A stretch of DNA of 5,411 bases from an uncultured Lachnospiraceae bacterium (GTDB lineage Bacteria; Bacillota; Clostridia; Lachnospirales; Lachnospiraceae), in NCBI GenBank assembly GCA_910586605.1, contig CAJUJR010000125.1, positions 1 to 5,411 of the forward strand. The letters are read 5' to 3'. This document shows, in pieces, positions 1-5,242 of this stretch (positions are counted from its first letter, which is position 1; every line of letters begins with the position of its first letter). Below the pieces are notes generated by a model, which saw nothing but the letters and a program-made list of their open reading frames with translations, was not told the DNA's origin and ran no database searches. A program made the position numbers and the translations under genes.

Positions 1-119
1 TGTCATCTGCGATATTTATCGGTCCATAAATGCAGGGCAATAGTGAAAAGAAGAAGTTGGCAGTGGTCGCGATCCGGCACTGGCGTAATGGCGTCAGGAG
101 CAGTTGAGACGGGACTGCC

Positions 120-127
120 AGGAGGGG
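120..127 (+). promoter_or_regulatory. Ribosome binding site of the decayed ABC exporter gene
   Basis: AGGAGGGG lies 4 bases before the codon series that begins ATA TTT AAG ACA TTG GTG at 132. That series reads IFKTLVKYIGEF, a typical N-terminus for Firmicutes ABC exporters, which usually start MxKTLxKYIGEF or similar. The expected ATG is absent: the sequence reads TTTATATTTAAG, as if one G had been lost from ATATGTTTAAG. The site therefore marks the original gene start and supports calling the gene broken at its start codon. The match to the family N-terminus is from memory. Confidence 0.55.
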
Positions 128-131
128 TTTT

Positions 132-801
132 ATATTTAAGACATTGGTGAAATACATTGGAGAATTCATTTATGATACACCCTCGCTTTGCCCGTATTTT
201 TTTGGTGGTGATCGTCTATCTGGCAGCCGTGCTTGCCCTGATCTCATCGAAGGCAAACCCGACTTTAAGGAAAGTTTTTCATCAATACGATGAATTGAAC
301 GCAAAGGTGCAGGAAAATGTAAACGGAATACGGGTGGTAAAATCTTTTGTACGTGAGGATCATGAGATTGGACAGTTTGAAACGGAAAGCGAAAAAATCC
401 GCAGCCTGTTTGTAAGCGCGGAAAAGCTGCTTGCACTGAATTCCCCTGTCATGCAGTTTTCCATGTATTCATGTATTTTACTGATTTCATGGATGGGCGC
501 GAAAATGATTATTGCGGGAAGCCTGACAGAAGGGCAGCTTATGAGTATGTTTACATATGTGGCCAATATTCTGATCAGCCTGATGATGGTATCCATGACG
601 TTTGTGATGCTCATCATGTCGAGGGCATCGGGGGAAAGGATTTCTGAGGTGCTGACGGAGAAGCCGGATTTATTTAACGTTCCCCATAGGGGGATGGTGC
701 TTGCCGGGGGATGCGGCGACACGAACGGCAAGCCACAGATAGATAAGACAAGTCATTTGCAGGCAGCATATGAATTTGGAAAAAATATTTATTCAGAGTA
801 A
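132..801 (+). pseudogene. ABC exporter permease/ATPase remnant, internal deletion and no ATPase domain
   Basis: This is the remnant of a type I (LmrA/BmrCD/YheHI-like) ABC exporter half-transporter, normally about 570-600 residues with six membrane helices and a C-terminal ATPase. Codons 132-167 read IFKTLVKYIGEF in one frame. The next homologous segment is in another frame, from the TTG at 157 or ATG at 172, so roughly 120 codons holding the first helices seem to be deleted, with a frame change near 167-172. In the 214-residue frame from 157, residues 12-30 are a membrane helix, 48-68 carry the family signature VQENVNGIRVVKSFVRED, and 98-120 and 131-155 are further helices. Homology stops near residue 172 (LTEKPDL, about nt 672), where the linker to the ATPase should begin. 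Residues 173-214 are unfamiliar, and no Walker A, signature or Walker B motif follows. A short membrane peptide could still be translated from 157, but it could not drive transport. Confidence 0.8.
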
Positions 802-866
802 TATTTTTCAGTTTTTAAACTTTGCAAGATACTATTTTATAGGGGCTTGCCAATGGGAAAAAGTAA

Positions 867-1046
867 TATAAAATATGCCCAAACTACGGAAGAAAGCTGA
901 AACAGCAGTTTATCAGTTTGCAGCACTGCAAATGTGGGATAAGCCGGAAGAAAGATTCCAGCTTTTTTGAGAGGGATTCTGATATAGCCTTCATATTGGA
1001 GAAAAATGCAAAGGATAAACAGAAACCGGTTATCCGGCACAAATAA
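867..1046 (+). pseudogene. Decayed small Cys-rich (zinc-ribbon-like) protein, probably mobile-element cargo
   Basis: A start-less open frame reads YKICPNYGRKLKQQF, then HCKCGISRKKDSSFFERDSD, then AFILEKN and finally PVIRHK before a TAA. It looks like a small zinc-ribbon protein with CPxCGxKLK, an internal CxCGIS and a C-terminal PVIRxK tail. I associate this type, from memory, with Lachnospiraceae conjugative elements; I cannot name the family. The second Cys of the first knuckle is Tyr here and no start codon or ribosome binding site precedes it, so I treat it as a relic. A competing ATG frame (875-970, 31 codons) overlaps it but has no good ribosome binding site. It lies between the ABC remnant and the RepA fragment, in keeping with scrambled plasmid or ICE DNA. 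Confidence 0.35.
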
Positions 1047-1171
1047 AATAACGGGTTACAAAACATGACATCAGCCATTTATTCAGGTTGGTCTCTTTTT
1101 TTGTTTCAGGAAATGAAAAGGGTGGTTACCGCATTATGCGTAAGGGCAGCGCAGAAAAGAGGTAAGCGAAG

Positions 1172-1297
1172 ATGTTGATAAAAGACAGACGTTTCAAAGG
1201 CTTATCCAGTGATGAGAAACTCCTTTACGGCCTGATGCTTGGCAGGATGTCATTATCCATGAAAAACGGCTGGTTTGATGATGAGAATAAAACATAA
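1172..1297 (+). pseudogene. N-terminal fragment of a RepA_N replication initiator
   Basis: The 41-codon frame contains RRFKGLSSDEKLLYGLMLGR followed by MSLSMKNGWFDDENK. This closely resembles the start of the RepA_N domain, found in replication initiators of Firmicutes plasmids and many integrative elements, which bind their own origin DNA as winged-helix proteins of about 250-350 residues. The usual lead-in (YxxPKxL) is reduced to AKMLI, after an in-frame TAA at 1163. AGAGG at 1158-1162 could serve as a ribosome binding site for the ATG. The frame ends at TAA 1295-1297; read through that stop, the same frame gives FGSSIMTLGCK to about 1336, reminiscent of the next RepA helix (EEIMxxLGCK), so decay rather than clean truncation is likely. 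No origin or partition gene accompanies it. It cannot be a functional initiator. Confidence 0.7.
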
Positions 1298-1444
1298 TGT
1301 TTTGGCTCCAGCATCATGACATTAGGCTGTAAATAGTAACCACATAAGAGAATGACCAAAAAGATTTTCAATGATACTATGGTATATGCCTGTATGATAT
1401 GATAGTATATATTTGCCAGGATACCTGGCGGGTATATTTAACCA
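1298..1444. other. Non-coding AT-rich spacer with short inverted repeats
   Basis: No gene is visible beyond the possible RepA read-through to about 1336. ATACTAT and ATAGTAT form a spaced 7-bp inverted pair in an AT-rich stretch (about 1374-1408). A perfect GCCAGG-ATA-CCTGGC palindrome follows at 1415-1429. These could be remains of a replication origin, operator or recombination site of the element that supplied RepA_N; this is inference only. Confidence 0.4.
1415..1429. repeat. Perfect 6-bp-arm palindrome GCCAGG-ATA-CCTGGC
   Basis: Two 6-base arms are separated by three bases. No T-run follows on the plus strand (GGGTATATTT) and the minus side is AT-rich without a clear T-run, so it is not a good terminator. 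It sits 15 bases before the 1445-1624 element. A protein-binding site is possible but not shown. Confidence 0.45.
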
Positions 1445-1624
1445 CTAGGGCGTTTGAAAATTGCTTTTTGCAAGATGTGTTTCACACTTTGTGGGAGATT
1501 TATTCTAATTTAGGAGGTGTAGCGGGCCGCATTGACTAAATTTGACGCAAATATAGCGCAAAGCAGGGAATGCAGATTGCAAGGAACGAAAAGTTCCTGG
1601 AATGAATTTTCAAACACACTCTAG
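1445..1624. mobile_element. MITE-like or IS-remnant element with terminal inverted repeats
   Basis: The block is bounded on the left by CTAGGGCGTTTGAAAATTG and on the right by GAATTTTCAAACACACTCTAG. Reverse-complementing the right end gives CTAGAGTGTGTTTGAAAATTC, so the ends share CTAG and GTTTGAAAATT in inverted orientation with one small indel. Neither strand encodes a protein inside it. The interior holds an AGGAAC-GAAAA-GTTCCT hairpin (1582-1598), a CACA/TGTG mini-hairpin (about 1483-1494) and two CGCAAA copies. Length, terminal repeats and lack of coding fit a miniature inverted-repeat element or the fused ends of a deleted IS. The CTAG at both borders may be part of the repeat or a target duplication. 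It lies directly upstream of the SEC-C gene and could influence its transcription. Confidence 0.55.
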
Positions 1625-1644
1625 GATAATTATGTTGTTAAACG

Positions 1645-1650
1645 AAAGGA
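1645..1650 (+). promoter_or_regulatory. Probable ribosome binding site of the SEC-C gene
   Basis: AAAGGA lies 12 bases before the ATG at 1663 and 15 before the ATG at 1666, which is longer than usual spacing. No better purine-rich site is closer, so initiation may be modest. A GATAAT at 1624-1629, just outside the repeat element, resembles a -10 box, but I find no convincing -35 partner. Confidence 0.4.
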
Positions 1651-1662
1651 AAAAGACAATAT

Positions 1663-2559
1663 ATGATGGAACTACAAAAGGCAATAGAAAATGTTACATA
1701 CCGTAATTCAAGAAGATTCCCTTCTGAAGAATTTGAAGTGATTCTAGGACACAAAGAAGAGGCAAAGCCGTATCTTTATGAATCCCTGGACTATGCTCTC
1801 CAGGAAGCAAGCAATTTAGATGATAAATATACGCTTCATTTATATGCATTATATTTCTTGGCAGAATTTCAGGACAAGGAGTCTTTTAAAAGGATTCTTA
1901 AACTGGCCTCTTTGCCAACTGAAACACTGGATTATCTTTTAGGGGATGTGATTACAGAGGACTTAGCAGATATCATGTATAATACATATGATGGAAACCT
2001 GGAGCTTTTAAAAGAAGCTTCCAAAAATCCTGAGAACAATGAATTTGCCTGTATGGCTATACTAAATGTCATGGCACAGCTTTATCTTGATGGTATGTTT
2101 GACAAGGAAGAATGGAAAAACTATTTGTATCAGCTTCTTGCAGAAGATCATCTTGAGACAGAGATCTATACTGTTGCAGCAGAAATTATTTGCAAATGCC
2201 AATTTGAAGAAATGCTTCCTGATATACGTTCCTTGTTCCAAAATAATTTAATCAACAGGTGGTTTTTAGAGGATTACGATGAATGCGTGGACTTAATGTT
2301 TGATTATCAAGAAGACATACAATTCTGCAAACAGGAGATATCCATATTTTGTTTGAAAAACTGGGCGATGTTTGAGCAGGAAGAAAAAAAACGAACTCCA
2401 AAAAGCAATACCCAAAAAGAAAAAAAACGAACTTCTATAAACAAACCAGCCCAAAACCATAAAATAGGCAGGAATGCCCCTTGCCCTTGTGGAAGCGGGA
2501 AGAAATATAAGCATTGCTGCCTAAATAAACCGAAGGGAGGGCTGGATGGATCTGCATAA
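1663..2559 (+). CDS. DUF1186-like helical protein with C-terminal SEC-C zinc motif
   Basis: The 298-residue cytosolic protein has no signal peptide or membrane helix. Residues 1 to about 235 are alpha-helical and resemble DUF1186, with landmarks LHLYALYFLAEF (about 59-70) and LLGDVITEDLADIM (about 92-105), suggesting HEAT-like helical pairs. A Lys/Glu-rich linker (about 238-266) follows, then a canonical SEC-C motif, CPCGSGKKYKHCC at 274-286, with zinc ligands Cys274, Cys276, Cys285 and Cys/His286. SEC-C is known from the SecA C-terminus, where it binds zinc and SecB, and it occurs at the end of many unrelated proteins. The molecular function of DUF1186-SEC-C proteins is not established to my knowledge; a role in protein interaction or quality control is inference. 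Two adjacent Met codons (1663, 1666) are possible starts. The gene is monocistronic and ends where the fucosidase relic begins. Confidence 0.85.
   Translation: MMELQKAIENVTYRNSRRFPSEEFEVILGHKEEAKPYLYESLDYALQEASNLDDKYTLHLYALYFLAEFQDKESFKRILKLASLPTETLDYLLGDVITEDLADIMYNTYDGNLELLKEASKNPENNEFACMAILNVMAQLYLDGMFDKEEWKNYLYQLLAEDHLETEIYTVAAEIICKCQFEEMLPDIRSLFQNNLINRWFLEDYDECVDLMFDYQEDIQFCKQEISIFCLKNWAMFEQEEKKRTPKSNTQKEKKRTSINKPAQNHKIGRNAPCPCGSGKKYKHCCLNKPKGGLDGSA
2382..2433 (+). repeat. In-frame 16-bp direct repeat with two A8 tracts in the SEC-C gene
   Basis: AGAAAAAAAACGAACT occurs at 2382-2397 and again, identical, at 2418-2433. The 36-base period equals 12 codons and gives the linker the repeated peptide EKKRT. 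Each copy includes eight consecutive A residues. The repeat lies just before the SEC-C motif. Confidence 0.85.
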
Positions 2560-2603
2560 GGCCGGATGTCAATGTTTTATTTCCAGTAGATTTAGGGGCG
2601 GTA

Positions 2604-3200
2604 GTGATATTTTTTGTGGGTGCGGTATGCCGTGGATTTAATTTGGGAGACTTTGAATGCCCAGAGCAGTCAGTCCCTGTAGAAGCATTGTCCCGCCCGT
2701 GGGAAACCTGCCAAACTATGAACAGCGCCTGGGGATATGATATTTCCCGTGAAAAATCTTACCGTACCACAAAATCAATGGTTCAGGAACTGGTTACTGT
2801 AGCCTCCCGGGATGGAAATTACCTTTTAAATATTGGTCCAAAAGGTGATGGGACAATGACATCGGGAAGCAAAAAAATATTAAACAGCATAGGGAGCTGG
2901 ATGGAGAAAAACAGCAACAGCATATATGGCACGTCAGGAAATCCATTTCCTAAAGAACCATCCTGGGGGACTTATACCCAGAAAGGGAAGACAGTTTATG
3001 CACATGTATTTAAGTGGCCAAAGGATAAAAAGTTAACCGTGTCACGCTATAAAAGCAAAAAACTGAAACTAAACAAAGTTTACTTGCAAAATACAGGGAA
3101 AAAACTAAAATATACTGTGAAGGGCAGTAAGATTACAATAAAAGTTCCAAAGGAAGCGCCTGATAAAAAAGATACGGTTATTGTAATGGAATATAAATAG
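2604..3200 (+). pseudogene. 5'-truncated alpha-L-fucosidase (GH29) remnant
   Basis: The frame gives the C-terminal part of a GH29 alpha-L-fucosidase, an enzyme that releases fucose from glycans such as mucin or milk sugars. Residues 15-22 are GDFECPEQ, 32-45 PWETCQTMNSAWGY, 70-84 DGNYLLNIGPKGDGT and 107-110 IYGT, all strongly typical of the late catalytic barrel. Residues 118-198 are the C-terminal beta-sandwich domain. Full GH29 proteins are about 430-500 residues or more; here the first half of the barrel, including the nucleophile Asp region, is missing, so no fucosidase activity is expected. The 2604 start is a GTG with only a weak AGGGG upstream. The same frame is open back to about 2559 and reads RPDVNVLF, perhaps a damaged version of the family's PDVIVNNR, so the relic may abut the stop codon of the SEC-C gene. 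It ends 17 bases before the metallopeptidase gene. Confidence 0.8.
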
Positions 3201-3217
3201 TACAAGGTTAGGTTTTT

Positions 3218-3775
3218 ATGGAAAAATACATTTTTCAAAACGGGCAGATAGAAATTGAGATTCAGGTTATCCGTTCTGCTAGAAAAAGCATGGCACTTGA
3301 AGTGAAGCAGGAGGGCAGGGTAGTAGTACGCGTCCCAAAACGACTTTCTGACCATGAAATTTCCAGTTTTATTGAAAAGCACAGAAACTGGCTTTTAAGA
3401 AAGCTGGCTTTATTGGAAAACAGGATATGCTACCATATTCCTCCTGCAAAAGATCTGACAAAGGAAGAAAGTGCCCGGATGCAGGATTTGTTTTCTTCAA
3501 AAGTAGAATATTATGCAGCCGTCATGGGGGTTACATATGGCAGGATTACAATCCGGAACCAGAAAACGCGCTGGGGAAGCTGTAGCAGCAAAGGGAACTT
3601 GAACTTTAATTACCGATTGGCATATCTTCCAGAAGAATTATTAGATTATGTTGTAGTCCATGAACTTGCCCACAGAATTTATATGGATCACTCGGAACGG
3701 TTCTGGCAGAAAGTCGCACAGTATTTTCCAGATTATAAAAACTGCCGCAAAAAACTAAAGGAAATACCAATATAA
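3218..3775 (+). CDS. YgjP-like (DUF45) zinc metallopeptidase
   Basis: The 185-residue cytosolic protein belongs to the YgjP/DUF45 group (M48-like, SprT-related). The first part (residues 1-60) has the family pattern of a basic beta-strand segment, RKSMALEVKQEGRVVVRVP, followed by SDHEISSFIEKHRNWL. The hallmark QKTRWGSCSSKGNLNFNYRL spans 115-134. The zinc site is HELAH at 148-152 with a third His at 158 in MDHSERFW; Glu149 would be the catalytic base. The length fits the shorter clostridial members. The physiological substrate is not firmly known; many genomes label it a metal-dependent hydrolase or M48 metallopeptidase. The ATG at 3218 is preceded by AAGGTTAGG, a weak ribosome binding site, so it may be co-transcribed with the fucosidase relic 17 bases upstream. 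No membrane segment is visible. Confidence 0.9.
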   Translation: MEKYIFQNGQIEIEIQVIRSARKSMALEVKQEGRVVVRVPKRLSDHEISSFIEKHRNWLLRKLALLENRICYHIPPAKDLTKEESARMQDLFSSKVEYYAAVMGVTYGRITIRNQKTRWGSCSSKGNLNFNYRLAYLPEELLDYVVVHELAHRIYMDHSERFWQKVAQYFPDYKNCRKKLKEIPI

Positions 3776-3793
3776 AGGTTATTTTTTCATTTT

Positions 3794-3822
3794 TTGCCTA
3801 TACTATAAATAAGTATTATTCT
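3794..3822 (+). promoter_or_regulatory. Candidate promoter of the flavin reductase-rubredoxin gene
   Basis: TTGCCT (3794-3799) and TATTCT (3817-3822) are separated by 17 bases in an AT-rich intergenic region. They match sigma-A boxes only partially. A start near 3829 would place the hairpin at 3850-3915 in the 5' UTR. Confidence 0.3.
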
Positions 3823-3849
3823 CAAATTAACCATATATCTCTATATAAA

Positions 3850-3915
3850 TATTACTCTGGCGGCTAAATATCAATGAATTTTACTAAGAGTAAATTTTCA
3901 TCTGCCGGAGTAATA
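3850..3915 (+). ncRNA. Long structured 5'-leader hairpin, possible cis-regulatory RNA
   Basis: TATTACTCTGGCGG (3850-3863) pairs with CTGCCGGAGTAATA (3902-3915) in a 14-bp stem with two G-U pairs. Inside, after a 10-base left-side bulge, 3874-3878 pairs with 3897-3901. After a small internal loop, 3880-3885 pairs with 3889-3894 around a 3-base loop. No T-run follows, so it is not a terminator. It ends 16 bases before the ribosome binding site at 3931. The two G-U pairs are stable in RNA but break DNA symmetry, which favours an RNA role over an operator. I recognise no known riboswitch class in it. Confidence 0.5.
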
Positions 3916-3930
3916 GATTATATTTGATGC

Positions 3931-3939
3931 AGAAGGAGG
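3931..3939 (+). promoter_or_regulatory. Strong ribosome binding site fixing the start at 3945
   Basis: AGAAGGAGG sits 5 bases before the ATG at 3945. The upstream in-frame TTG at 3924 would place this site inside the coding region and has no site of its own, so the ATG at 3945 is preferred. Confidence 0.85.
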
Positions 3940-3944
3940 CAAAA

Positions 3945-4553
3945 ATGGATTTAGAAGCTTTATTTCGGTTGGAGTGTGGATTGTATTTATTATCGGCCAA
4001 AGGTGAAAAAGACAATGCCTGCATTATTAATACGGTAATGCAGGTTACGGCAAATCCAGTCCAGATTTGCACTGCTGTAAATAAATCAAATTATACGCAT
4101 GACATTATAACTGAAACAGGCCTTTTTAATGTCAGCGTTTTAACACAGAAGACACCGTTTTCTGTATATTCAGATTTCGGATACCGCAGTGGACGCCAGG
4201 AAGATAAATTTAAAGGCAGGACGGATATTGCACGCTCAGAAAATGGAATCTATTATCTGACAGAAAACTCCAATGCCTTCCTGTCTGCAAAAGTAAAACG
4301 GGCAATAGGCTTAGAAAGCCATACTTTGTTTTTGGCAGAGGTAACAGAAGCTGCCATATTATCAAACGGGCAGTCTGTTTCTTACGGTTATTATCAGAAA
4401 CATGTAAAACCACAGAAGACAGATGTAGAAAAAACTACAAAAAAAGGGTATATCTGTACTGTCTGCGGCTATGTATATGAGGGGGATACCCTGCCAGAAG
4501 ACTATGTCTGCCCAGTCTGTAAGCATGGCATAGAAGCATTTAAACCTTTATAA
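3945..4553 (+). CDS. Flavin reductase-rubredoxin fusion (high-molecular-weight rubredoxin type)
   Basis: The 202-residue soluble protein has two domains. Residues 1 to about 150 match the FMN-binding flavin reductase-like domain, with NACIINTVMQVTANPVQICT, AVNKSNYTHDII and GLFNVSVLTQ, followed by FGYRSGRQEDKF. Residues 169-202 are a short rubredoxin, YICTVCGYVYEG and DYVCPVCK, whose iron ligands are Cys171, Cys174, Cys189 and Cys192. In anaerobes such as Moorella (Hrb), similar fusions pass electrons from NAD(P)H through flavin to the rubredoxin iron and on to flavodiiron proteins that reduce O2 or NO. A role in oxidative or nitrosative stress is therefore likely but not proven here, since no flavodiiron or rubrerythrin gene is adjacent. 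The gene stands alone behind its own probable promoter and a structured leader, and it ends upstream of tandem terminators. Confidence 0.92.
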   Translation: MDLEALFRLECGLYLLSAKGEKDNACIINTVMQVTANPVQICTAVNKSNYTHDIITETGLFNVSVLTQKTPFSVYSDFGYRSGRQEDKFKGRTDIARSENGIYYLTENSNAFLSAKVKRAIGLESHTLFLAEVTEAAILSNGQSVSYGYYQKHVKPQKTDVEKTTKKGYICTVCGYVYEGDTLPEDYVCPVCKHGIEAFKPL

Positions 4554-4619
4554 TTATAAGACAGCATTCTGTTATGAAAAAACATGTTCTAGGTTACATC
4601 ATAATTTCCTATAAAGATT

Positions 4620-4640
4620 AGGGTACAATATACCCTTTTT
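4620..4640 (+). terminator. Weak intrinsic terminator after the rubredoxin fusion gene
   Basis: AGGGTA (4620-4625), a 5-base CAATA loop and TACCCT (4631-4636) form a 6-bp stem running into five T residues ending at 4640. It is about 65 bases after the stop codon. The short stem suggests partial termination, backed by the stronger hairpin downstream. Confidence 0.5.
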
Positions 4641-4661
4641 GCACCCCAACCCTAAAAAGTG

Positions 4662-4693
4662 AAAAACCAGCAGTTTTTATCTGCTGGTTTTTT
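4662..4693. terminator. Bidirectional intrinsic terminator between convergent genes
   Basis: AAAAACCAGCAG (4662-4673) and CTGCTGGTTTTT (4681-4692) form a perfect 12-bp stem with a 7-base loop. A T-run ends the plus side (4688-4693), and the A-run at 4662-4666 gives a T-run on the minus strand. It lies between the plus-strand rubredoxin fusion gene and the minus-strand zinc-ribbon gene, whose stop is at 4706, and can end transcripts from both. Confidence 0.9.
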
Positions 4694-4705
4694 AAATATA
4701 TAATA

Positions 4706-5119
4706 TTATTTTCCAAGGAAACGCATTGCGCCAAGTTCTCCCTTTTTTACCTGGTTTGCTGCTACTACCTTTAGGTTTTCAAGAGAATGGCACTCTGGGC
4801 AGACAACACCAAATGCAATCTTTTTCCCACATACCCGGCAATAAAGGCTAGTGATATTCTCTTTAGGATCATTTTTATATTGGATTCGTCCTTCTTTAAT
4901 CCAACTACGGACTTTTGCAATCGGAATCTCAAAATGCGATGCAACATCCTGTTCATTTACCTCATTATTCCGAATATATTCTTTTACTTCAGAAAAAAGA
5001 TTGATTTCCATACATGCTGGGCATATATCCGGCTTATAAGCTTCCGGAAGCTTTCTGGAGCATTGCTTACATACCCTTTCGTCTATATGCTCCGGCCTTT
5101 TTTCCAAAATATACTGCAT
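4706..5119 (-). CDS. Zinc ribbon-HTH-zinc ribbon protein, YvyF-like (TIGR03826-like)
   Basis: The 137-residue protein has two four-Cys zinc knuckles around a helical core. Cys17, Cys20, Cys33 and Cys36 form the first (VCKQC, DICPAC). Residues about 42-80 hold helices EVKEYIRNN and NEQDVASHFEIPIAKVRSWI, then KEGRIQY, a helix-turn-helix-like unit. Cys94, Cys97, Cys107 and Cys110 form the second knuckle (YCRVCG, VCPEC). The layout resembles the flagellar-operon protein YvyF, where a similar core ends in a second ribbon, but no flagellar genes are near. A role as a small DNA-binding or adaptor protein is inferred; the exact function is unknown to me. The start ATG (complement of 5117-5119) follows a purine-rich AGGGGGGTG with 7-base spacing. 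The stop lies 13 bases from the shared terminator. Confidence 0.8.
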   Translation of the reverse strand: MQYILEKRPEHIDERVCKQCSRKLPEAYKPDICPACMEINLFSEVKEYIRNNEVNEQDVASHFEIPIAKVRSWIKEGRIQYKNDPKENITSLYCRVCGKKIAFGVVCPECHSLENLKVVAANQVKKGELGAMRFLGK

Positions 5120-5126
5120 GTAAATT

Positions 5127-5135
5127 CACCCCCCT
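5127..5135 (-). promoter_or_regulatory. Ribosome binding site of the zinc-ribbon gene
   Basis: On the minus strand AGGGGGGTG lies 7 bases before the ATG. It is G-rich rather than canonical AGGAGG but pairs well with the anti-Shine-Dalgarno CCTCC region, allowing G-U pairs. It supports the 137-residue start. Confidence 0.7.
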
Positions 5136-5156
5136 GCTGTTTCATTCCAATATATA

Positions 5157-5179
5157 CTATTATAATAGCACAATTTGTG
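5157..5179 (-). promoter_or_regulatory. Promoter-like region with two adjacent palindromes
   Basis: On the minus strand TATAAT (5159-5164) is a perfect -10 box about 40 bases before the start codon. It lies within the 12-bp perfect palindrome CTATTATAATAG (5157-5168). The next bases, CACAATTTGTG (5169-5179), form a second palindrome with 5-base arms. The -35 region is poor (ACGATT at 17-base spacing). A weak -35 plus a dyad over the spacer is the usual arrangement for a regulated promoter, so an operator is plausible. Because the -10 palindrome is symmetric, TATAAT is also present on the plus strand at 5161-5166. Confidence 0.5.
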
Positions 5180-5189
5180 GTAATCGTCC

Positions 5190-5208
5190 AGAGTGTGTTT
5201 AAAAAGTT
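5190..5208 (+). repeat. Inverted copy of the 1445-1624 element end
   Basis: AGAGTGTGTTTAAAAAGTT matches the outward-to-inward reading of the right end of the element at 1445-1624 (AGAGTGTGTTTGAAAATTC) at 16 of 19 positions, with the first 11 exact. The orientation is inverted relative to 1612-1622. No matching partner end is visible before the window stops. Confidence 0.45.
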
Positions 5209-5242
5209 ATTATTCACGCAAGTGCAAGGTGTTACTATTCAC
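5206..5242. repeat. Spaced direct repeat GTTAyTATTCAC
   Basis: GTTATTATTCAC (5206-5217) and GTTACTATTCAC (5231-5242) differ at one base and are spaced 25 bases start to start. GCAAGTGCAAGG lies between them. There is no coding explanation on either strand. Confidence 0.5.

Noticed and set aside
360..731. Minus-strand open frame of 123 codons opposite the ABC remnant
   Set aside because: It lies opposite recognisable exporter coding sequence, has no family features and no ribosome binding site.
837..1078. Two overlapping minus-strand frames of 64-67 codons
   Set aside because: Hydrophobic composition mirrors the plus-strand Cys-rich relic; neither has a ribosome binding site or recognisable family.
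1445..1624. CRISPR-like or tandem repeat array
   Set aside because: No regularly spaced direct repeats; the structure is two inverted ends with non-repeated interior.
2546..2641. Small frame (31 codons, MDLHKAGCQCF start) after AAGGGAGG overlapping the SEC-C gene end
   Set aside because: The ribosome binding site looks good, but the peptide matches no family I know and runs across the probable fucosidase breakpoint in a different frame from the relic; chance is more likely.
1663..5119. A single functional metal-protein cassette (SEC-C zinc, YgjP zinc, rubredoxin iron, zinc ribbons)
   Set aside because: The genes have separate promoters, terminators and orientations and are interrupted by a fucosidase relic; such domains are common and their proximity is probably coincidental.
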